Positions 58,978 to 64,000 of a DNA stretch of 64,000 nt are shown here, piece after piece. The position numbers and the translations under genes are program-made. Location: NCBI RefSeq assembly GCF_039994875.1, contig NZ_CP121196.1, positions 4,774,001-4,838,000 on the forward strand, written 5' to 3'. The stretch comes from Telmatobacter sp. DSM 110680. Its GTDB lineage: Bacteria > Acidobacteriota > Terriglobia > Terriglobales > Acidobacteriaceae. The notes below the pieces were generated by a model. The model made no database searches. It was not told where the DNA came from and saw nothing but the letters and a program-made list of their open reading frames with translations. Position 1 is the stretch's first letter. Every line of letters starts with the position of its first letter.

Positions 58978-61128
58978 GTGAAGATGCATTGGACGCGGAG
59001 CGTTGCAGGTGCAGCGGGGATTCTAGCAGCGATGGCAGTCGCGGGCGCAGGTATGAAGGTGGCGAAGGCGCAGAGTACCACCGCCGAACAGCCCGACAAA
59101 TATACGTGGCTTGAAGACATCCGTGGCGATAAGCCGATGCAGTGGGTGAAGGAAGAGAACGCGCGCACCGCGGCGGTGATTGAGAAGCAGAAGGTATTCG
59201 CACAGCTCGACGAGGATGCGCTCAAAGTGCTGGACTCGCCTGATAAGCTGCCGGGGCCTACGTTTCGCGGCGGCCTTGTATACAACACCTGGCGCGATAA
59301 GGATCACCTGCGCGGCATCGTGAGGCACACTACGCTGGAGAGCTACCTGACCAACGATCCGAAGTGGGAAACAGTAATTGATTACGACGCATTGGGAAAG
59401 CAGGACAAGCAGAGCTGGGTGGGCCATGGCCTGGACTGCATGGAGCCGGAGGAAGAGCGCTGCATGGTCGCGTTGTCTGTGGGCGGCGAAGACGCAGCCA
59501 CTTTTAAGGAATTTGACTTGAAGACGGCGACGTTTGTCGATGGAGGATTTGTAATGCCGCGCGGAAAGCAACGTATGGCGTGGCTCGACAAGGACACTCT
59601 GCTGATCGGTCGCGACTGGGGTCCGGGCACGATGAGCGTCGCCGGCTACCCGATCACGATTCGGAAGTGGAAGCGTGGCACGCCACTGGAAAGCTCGGTG
59701 GAAATTTATCGCGGCGACGTCAACGACAACGGCTACGGCAACAATCCGGGGGTGCTGGTCGATGGCCAGGGAAACAAGCTGGCACTCATTGAACGAAGCA
59801 AAACAACATTTGAGAGCGAGTGGTATCTGCTATTGCCCGACGGCCCTAAAAAGCTCGGACTACCGTTGAAATGCAACGTGGAAGGGCTTCTGGACAATCA
59901 ATTGCTGGTGTCGCTGCAGGAGGACTGGACGCCGGCCGGCAGTTCGAAAGGCTTTGCGCAGGGATCGGTAATTTCGATCGACGCCGCCGCAGCACAAGCC
60001 GACCCGGCTCACTTGAAGCCCATGGTGGTATTCACCCCCTCGGCGCAGGAGTTTGCGCAAGAGGTCGTGCCGACGAAGAATCATGTGCTGCTGACTACGC
60101 TGGAACATGTGCAGGGACGTGCGTACGTCCTGACCCATAGCAAAGACGGTCAATGGATGCGTAAGAAACTTCCAGTCCCCGATAATCAAACCATTGGAAT
60201 CGTGACCACCAGCCTGCTGCATGACAAGTTTTTCCTGTCAGAGACAGGATTTCTTACGCCATCGAGCGTGCTGCTTGGCGATGCGGCGGATGGTTCGTTG
60301 AAGCCGGGCAAGACGCAGAAGGCCTTATTTGACGCTTCCCGAGATGTCGTGGAGCAGTTGGAAGCAACATCGAAGGACGGAACCAAGGTGCCTTACTTCG
60401 TGGTGCATCGTAAAGACATTGCGATGGATGGAAGCACACCCACATTGTTGACGGCTTACGGTGGCTTTCAGGTTTCGAATACTCCGTATTACAGCGCGGT
60501 GATGGGCAAGCTTTGGCTGGAGCGCGGAGGCACCTTCGTTCTCGCTAACATTCGCGGCGGCGGTGAGTTTGGGCCCGCGTGGCACGAGGCTGGACTGAAG
60601 ACTCATCGGCAGCGAATCTACGACGACTTCTATGCGGTTGGTCAGGACCTCATCACGCGGAAGTTTACATCGACTGAGCACCTGGCCATCGAAGGTGGAT
60701 CCAACGGCGGATTGCTGATGGGTGTTGAATTTACCCAGCATCCGGAGATGTGGAAGGCCGTTGTTATCCAGGTCCCATTGCTGGATATGCTGGGCTTCGA
60801 GCACATGTCGGCGGGATCGTCGTGGGTGGGCGAATATGGATCGACAAAAGTGCCGGAAGAGCGGGCGTTTCTGGCATCGATTTCACCGTATAACCAACTC
60901 AAGCCGGATGGGCATTATCCCGAGCCATTAATCTTTACGACCACAGCGGACGATCGCGTCGGTCCGGTGCACGCGCGAAAATTTGCCGCGAAGATGGAGG
61001 AGTACCACCTGCCGTTCTATTATGACGAGATCACGGAAGGCGGGCACGGCGCAGGTGCTGACAACAAGCAGGCGGCCAGAACGTGGGCCGAAGAATATAC
61101 GTATTTGACGATGAAGGTAATGAACTAA
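58978..61128 (+). CDS. Secreted S9 prolyl-oligopeptidase family peptidase
   Basis: 716 residues: signal region (MHWTRSVAGAAGILAAMAVAGA), seven-bladed propeller, and alpha/beta hydrolase domain. Nucleophile is in EGGSNGGLLMG (Ser near 575), with the acid in DDRVGPVHARKF and His in EGGHGAGAD. WLEDIRGDKPMQWVKEENART at the N-terminus is typical of prolyl oligopeptidase. GTG 58978 is four bases after AGGAGG; ATG two codons on is an alternative. Confidence 0.93.
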   Translation: MKMHWTRSVAGAAGILAAMAVAGAGMKVAKAQSTTAEQPDKYTWLEDIRGDKPMQWVKEENARTAAVIEKQKVFAQLDEDALKVLDSPDKLPGPTFRGGLVYNTWRDKDHLRGIVRHTTLESYLTNDPKWETVIDYDALGKQDKQSWVGHGLDCMEPEEERCMVALSVGGEDAATFKEFDLKTATFVDGGFVMPRGKQRMAWLDKDTLLIGRDWGPGTMSVAGYPITIRKWKRGTPLESSVEIYRGDVNDNGYGNNPGVLVDGQGNKLALIERSKTTFESEWYLLLPDGPKKLGLPLKCNVEGLLDNQLLVSLQEDWTPAGSSKGFAQGSVISIDAAAAQADPAHLKPMVVFTPSAQEFAQEVVPTKNHVLLTTLEHVQGRAYVLTHSKDGQWMRKKLPVPDNQTIGIVTTSLLHDKFFLSETGFLTPSSVLLGDAADGSLKPGKTQKALFDASRDVVEQLEATSKDGTKVPYFVVHRKDIAMDGSTPTLLTAYGGFQVSNTPYYSAVMGKLWLERGGTFVLANIRGGGEFGPAWHEAGLKTHRQRIYDDFYAVGQDLITRKFTSTEHLAIEGGSNGGLLMGVEFTQHPEMWKAVVIQVPLLDMLGFEHMSAGSSWVGEYGSTKVPEERAFLASISPYNQLKPDGHYPEPLIFTTTADDRVGPVHARKFAAKMEEYHLPFYYDEITEGGHGAGADNKQAARTWAEEYTYLTMKVMN

Positions 61129-61144
61129 AGACCCGTCGGTCGAG

Positions 61145-61177
61145 GCACCCATCTCTGAATTCTTCCAGGATGGGTGC
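61145..61177. terminator. Inverted repeat between convergent genes
   Basis: GCACCCATC ... GATGGGTGC, a perfect 9-bp stem with a 15-base loop, lies 16 bp after the S9 stop and 21 bp before the convergent gene's stop. It resembles the GGGTGCCCCATCC...CATGGGTGGGA element at 4955. Confidence 0.5.
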
Positions 61178-61198
61178 ACGACCTTCATTACGTCTGCG

Positions 61199-61846
61199 CT
61201 ACGACGCCCGTTCGTTTGCGGTTGGACCCGTCCACAACTCTCTAGAAGGGGAATTCGCAGACGCGGGCCAGCGCCTCGCCTGCGCGATGCATATGATGTG
61301 CAGGATCAGGAATAGCGGCACCGCGAATGTAGGAATCAAACTCATGGGAAGCACAGTCATGGCATCAGACCCAATGCCGTGAGGATTGAGCACGGTGGCA
61401 AGGGTTCCGAGAGTGACAGCGTTCACCAGATCAACGATCCCCAGAATCTGCCAGAAAATGAAGCTTTTGCGGTGCCCCGGAACAGCCAGAGCAAGAGCCA
61501 CGAATGGAGCGGTTGCTCCGATTGCGATGTCGCCCCACCCCGCAGACAGAGCAAACATGCGAGGAAGAATCCCGTAGGCAGCCAGGACGAGGAAAACGAA
61601 TCCCTCGATCCTCCAACTCTGCGCAAGAGTCAGGATGCGAGGACTCAAAGACAGGGCGAACTGCCGAAATCCTGCCGAAGAAATGAACCACGCCAGAAAC
61701 AGTAGGATCGGCGTCAATGCAGCCAGTCCGAGCGGCAGTGGCGGCGCGTTGTGAGCGGCCTTATAGACATGCAGAGCGGACGCTCCGAGTGAGAAAACGA
61801 ACCACGTACAGAGGAGTCCGATGGTGAGCTTTGCGTATTTCGACAT
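61199..61846 (-). CDS. Multi-span membrane protein, unknown function
   Basis: 215 residues with about six hydrophobic segments (LTIGLLCTWFVFSLGASALHV, LGLAALTPILLFLAWFIS, FVFLVLAAYGILP, AIGATAPFVALALAVPG). AGGA seven bases before the ATG. It starts ten bases after the stop of a MarR gene on the same strand, so it is probably that regulator's target. No family recognised. Confidence 0.7.
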   Translation of the reverse strand: MSKYAKLTIGLLCTWFVFSLGASALHVYKAAHNAPPLPLGLAALTPILLFLAWFISSAGFRQFALSLSPRILTLAQSWRIEGFVFLVLAAYGILPRMFALSAGWGDIAIGATAPFVALALAVPGHRKSFIFWQILGIVDLVNAVTLGTLATVLNPHGIGSDAMTVLPMSLIPTFAVPLFLILHIICIAQARRWPASANSPSRELWTGPTANERAS

Positions 61847-61855
61847 GGGACATTC

Positions 61856-62290
61856 CTATTCTGTGACTGCTGAAGCCACTTTGTTGGTCTGGGTTATCAG
61901 GGCTTGCCATGGTTCGCTTCCCAGCTTTTGCCGCAGGCGTGCCTGCACGTTCTGCCAAGTGGGAAGAGCGCGGTTGAGTTGAAGATGCCCATGTCGAGAC
62001 AGGCGCAGTTGGCGTTCACGCCGATCCTTCCCCGGAAGCTTTTCGACCCAGCCGTGTCGAGCCATGATGTCGAGTGTGCGTGTAAGAGTGGTGCTGTCCA
62101 TCGCCAGAATCTCTCCCAGCTTTCCTTGATGTACAGTTCCAATTCGAGAGAGGGCTTGCAGAATTGTGAATTGCGTTGGTGTCAGTCCCAGCGGACGGAG
62201 CGCTTCGTCATAGTGCTGTGTGAGAGCCCGAGAGGCCCGGCGAAAACTTGCGCACAGGCAGTCCAGAACCGGCATGGATGAGCCATTCAT
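61856..62290 (-). CDS. MarR-family transcriptional regulator
   Basis: About 144 residues. Winged helix: GLTPTQFTILQALSRIGTVHQGKLGEIL, STTLTRTLDIMARHGWVEKLPG, KDRRERQLRLSRHG. It precedes a membrane-protein gene by ten bases. The longest frame (to 62311) would start inside the palindrome listed below, so an internal ATG at 62290 or 62275 is more likely; neither has a ribosome binding site. Confidence 0.9.
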   Translation of the reverse strand: MNGSSMPVLDCLCASFRRASRALTQHYDEALRPLGLTPTQFTILQALSRIGTVHQGKLGEILAMDSTTLTRTLDIMARHGWVEKLPGKDRRERQLRLSRHGHLQLNRALPTWQNVQARLRQKLGSEPWQALITQTNKVASAVTE

Positions 62291-62295
62291 GCAAT

Positions 62296-62315
62296 ATAGA
62301 TGTATATACATCTAT
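62296..62315. promoter_or_regulatory. Perfect 20-bp palindrome, candidate MarR operator
   Basis: ATAGATGTATATACATCTAT is fully self-complementary and lies directly before the MarR gene start, where an autoregulatory operator is usual. Confidence 0.7.
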
Positions 62316-62456
62316 CAGCGATTCAAAAATAAGAACAGAATCGGACCGTGGTACATCCTGGTCGATTTTTTACAACAGCTGTGCCCGCTCCATGTTTCAA
62401 GCCGAGACTTCAGACACGCGCGAGTGGTCTCAAAATAGAAGCGTCGAGGCAGACGT

Positions 62457-63872
62457 TTAAGCAGCCATGATTTCTTGTTCTTCCAGGGCGCTGCGTAGCA
62501 TTGGTTGACGCTTCCAATACGTGAGCGAGCGCCACACCCACTCCATGGGGCCGAATAGGAAATATCGCAGCCAGATGGGACTGAGGATGAGATTGAGTGT
62601 CCAGACGCATGCAACAACGACGTAGAGCTGGTAGTACTCTAGTTTGCCGTAGAGGCCAAATCCGAAGCCGTTGAAAAGAAGCGTGCAGCTAATGCTAGTG
62701 AACAGATAGTTACTGAGTGCGGTCTGACCAACAGATGCGACTTGGCGCGTCAGACTCTTGAACAGTCCAGCCTTGACGATCAGAACGACCAGGGCCACGT
62801 TCGCGACGGCGCCGGTGAGACGTCCAACCTGATACAGCACCCACCAGGCAGATTCGGGCTGGAAGTTATCGCGAATAATGCCCCATGCTTGAAAACTATT
62901 GATCGGAATGCTCAGTAGAAATCCTGCGGCAATCGTCCAGCCATAGACCCTGTAACTTAATGCTCCCGTGAGGAAGCCCATGCGATACAGGCCCATGCCG
63001 ATGAGCATCATGCCGAGCACATCGGTAAAGCCCAGCATGTAGTAGCTTTTCGCCTGCGCTCGCGGACCCCACTGAATGCGCCATTTGAGCGCGTCGAGAT
63101 AGCTGCCGCGCATCGCCTTGAGGTCTTCATCGTGAACCTTTTTGCGCCGATCTTGAATGTCAGTCCATTTCTTGAGTGCGTCTTGCTGCGCCTGGGACAA
63201 TTTCTTACCCGAAGCCTGTACCGCCTGCGCCGCCTGCGCCTGATTCTTCGTGCGGATTCCATCGATCGCGAAGTAAGCATCGGAACCTACGCCGACGGCA
63301 AGCACGAGAACACCCGCCACAAACAAGTTGCGGAAGCGAACCTGGCGGCAGGGATAGAGGAAAAGCAGGGCCGTGAGCCCATACCAATAGAGAATGTCGC
63401 CTGTCCAAACAAAGTAAAAGTGGATGATCCCGAAGAGCACCAGCCACATATTGCGGCGGAGAAAGATGTCCGCCACATTCTTCGCACCGCGGCGATCGGC
63501 GCGCTCGGTCAGCAAGATAACTCCGGCGCCAAACAGCATCGAGAAGGCAGCGCGCATCTTGCCTTCAAAAAGCACCCAGCGAATGACCCAGGCAAAGATG
63601 TTATAGCTGCGATGATTGCCGACCATCAGCGGATTGATGTACATCTCAATCGGCCCGGAAAAACTCGAGATGTTCATGAACAAAATCCCCATGAGGGCGA
63701 CGCCGCGAACGACGTCGATGGTGGGAATGCGCTCGCGTTGCATGACGGGACGGGGTGAAGGCTCTGGCGCGGGGCCTGGATCGGTGGCGACGGTTGTGGA
63801 AAGGCCGTTCGAGGTTTCAGCTAATGCAGTGGCAACTTCAGTGAACGCAGGTGTGGAAACAACATCAGTCAC
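62457..63872 (-). CDS. DUF418 (YeiB-like) membrane protein
   Basis: 471 residues. RIPTIDVVRGVALMGILFMNI opens the DUF418/YeiB domain after a Thr/Pro-rich cytoplasmic lead of about 45 residues; MRAAFSMLFGAGVILLTER, VGQTALSNYLFTSI and the C-terminal RYFLFGPMEWVWRSLTYWKRQP are family features. A hydrophilic, Gln/Lys-rich loop (QAAQAVQASGKKLSQAQQDAL) interrupts the middle. The start is GTG with GGAGG six bases upstream. Function unknown; a permease or acyltransferase-like role has been suggested for the superfamily. Confidence 0.88.
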   Translation of the reverse strand: MTDVVSTPAFTEVATALAETSNGLSTTVATDPGPAPEPSPRPVMQRERIPTIDVVRGVALMGILFMNISSFSGPIEMYINPLMVGNHRSYNIFAWVIRWVLFEGKMRAAFSMLFGAGVILLTERADRRGAKNVADIFLRRNMWLVLFGIIHFYFVWTGDILYWYGLTALLFLYPCRQVRFRNLFVAGVLVLAVGVGSDAYFAIDGIRTKNQAQAAQAVQASGKKLSQAQQDALKKWTDIQDRRKKVHDEDLKAMRGSYLDALKWRIQWGPRAQAKSYYMLGFTDVLGMMLIGMGLYRMGFLTGALSYRVYGWTIAAGFLLSIPINSFQAWGIIRDNFQPESAWWVLYQVGRLTGAVANVALVVLIVKAGLFKSLTRQVASVGQTALSNYLFTSISCTLLFNGFGFGLYGKLEYYQLYVVVACVWTLNLILSPIWLRYFLFGPMEWVWRSLTYWKRQPMLRSALEEQEIMAA

Positions 63873-64000
63873 GGGGCGCCTCCGGGGAATGGATGTGCGT
63901 GGCCCTAGGGGAAATGATCTGCCAATTTAGCACGGCTTCGCATTCAAAGTCCTTGGAAAATGGTGCGATTACCGTCCCTGTGCAACACATCGCGGGTGGG
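63873..64000. other. Right-edge intergenic sequence
   Basis: Upstream of the DUF418 gene; nothing recognisable before the window ends. Confidence 0.4.

Noticed and set aside
1..64000. tRNA, rRNA, riboswitch, IS or phage genes
   Set aside because: Scanning by eye found no T-loop/anticodon-like set, ribosomal RNA, transposase or integrase; absence is not proof because a structured search was not run.

Overview
The window looks like chromosome from a free-living heterotrophic member of the Acidobacteriota. The best taxonomic hints are a VWFA-related protein of the type expanded in Acidobacteria (5372-6277), many secreted polysaccharide-degrading enzymes (GH97, GH16, GH30), a split MetH, and moderately high GC. 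This is inference from gene content. I see no rRNA, tRNA, CRISPR array, transposase, integrase or phage gene, so the region reads as ordinary, gene-dense chromosome with a few unusual spots.

Layout. 1-2.2 kb: 5' part of a hemolysin/OlsB-like acyltransferase, then threonine synthase overlapping a CysO-like sulfur carrier. 2.7-8.1 kb: GH97, VWFA and GH16 genes separated by long non-coding stretches with hairpins and degraded dispersed repeats. 8.3-12.7 kb: methionine synthase as two overlapping genes and a lone nuoI. 12.7-19.1 kb: envelope and redox genes, including a YXWGXW-type lipoprotein and a redoxin / copper-monooxygenase-TPR pair. 19-24.6 kb: a UbiD decarboxylase, a short S53 peptidase, ArsB, and a DedA-rhodanese fusion. 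25-37.4 kb: cell division and wall genes (a PBP-like transpeptidase, ftsZ, ftsA, ftsQ, murC, and a serine hydrolase-NamZ fusion). Here the usual murC-ftsQ adjacency is broken by a cyanophycinase-like gene and a GH30 gene.

37.5-46.6 kb: YceI with a MarR regulator and a candidate operator, a LuxR-type regulator with a degenerate receiver, a PilZ protein, an ATP-grasp-like protein, a secreted protein made of 24-residue tandem repeats behind a palindrome-rich promoter region, and a cluster of very small genes containing two families of paralogues. 46.6-64 kb: DinB, an AI-2E-family permease with an extra C-terminal domain, hydrolases, TraB/GumN, a kelch-like protein, a divergent SDR/AraC pair, an M29 aminopeptidase, a UvrA2-like ATPase lacking the UvrB-binding insert, an S9 peptidase, a MarR/membrane-protein pair with a perfect 20-bp palindrome, and a DUF418 protein.

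Most genes can be placed in known families. The least explained are the small-protein cluster at 45.5-46.5 kb with its distant relative at 24.8-25.0 kb, and the repeat protein at 41.85-42.48 kb with its upstream palindromes. I found no coherent new multi-gene system that I can claim with confidence.
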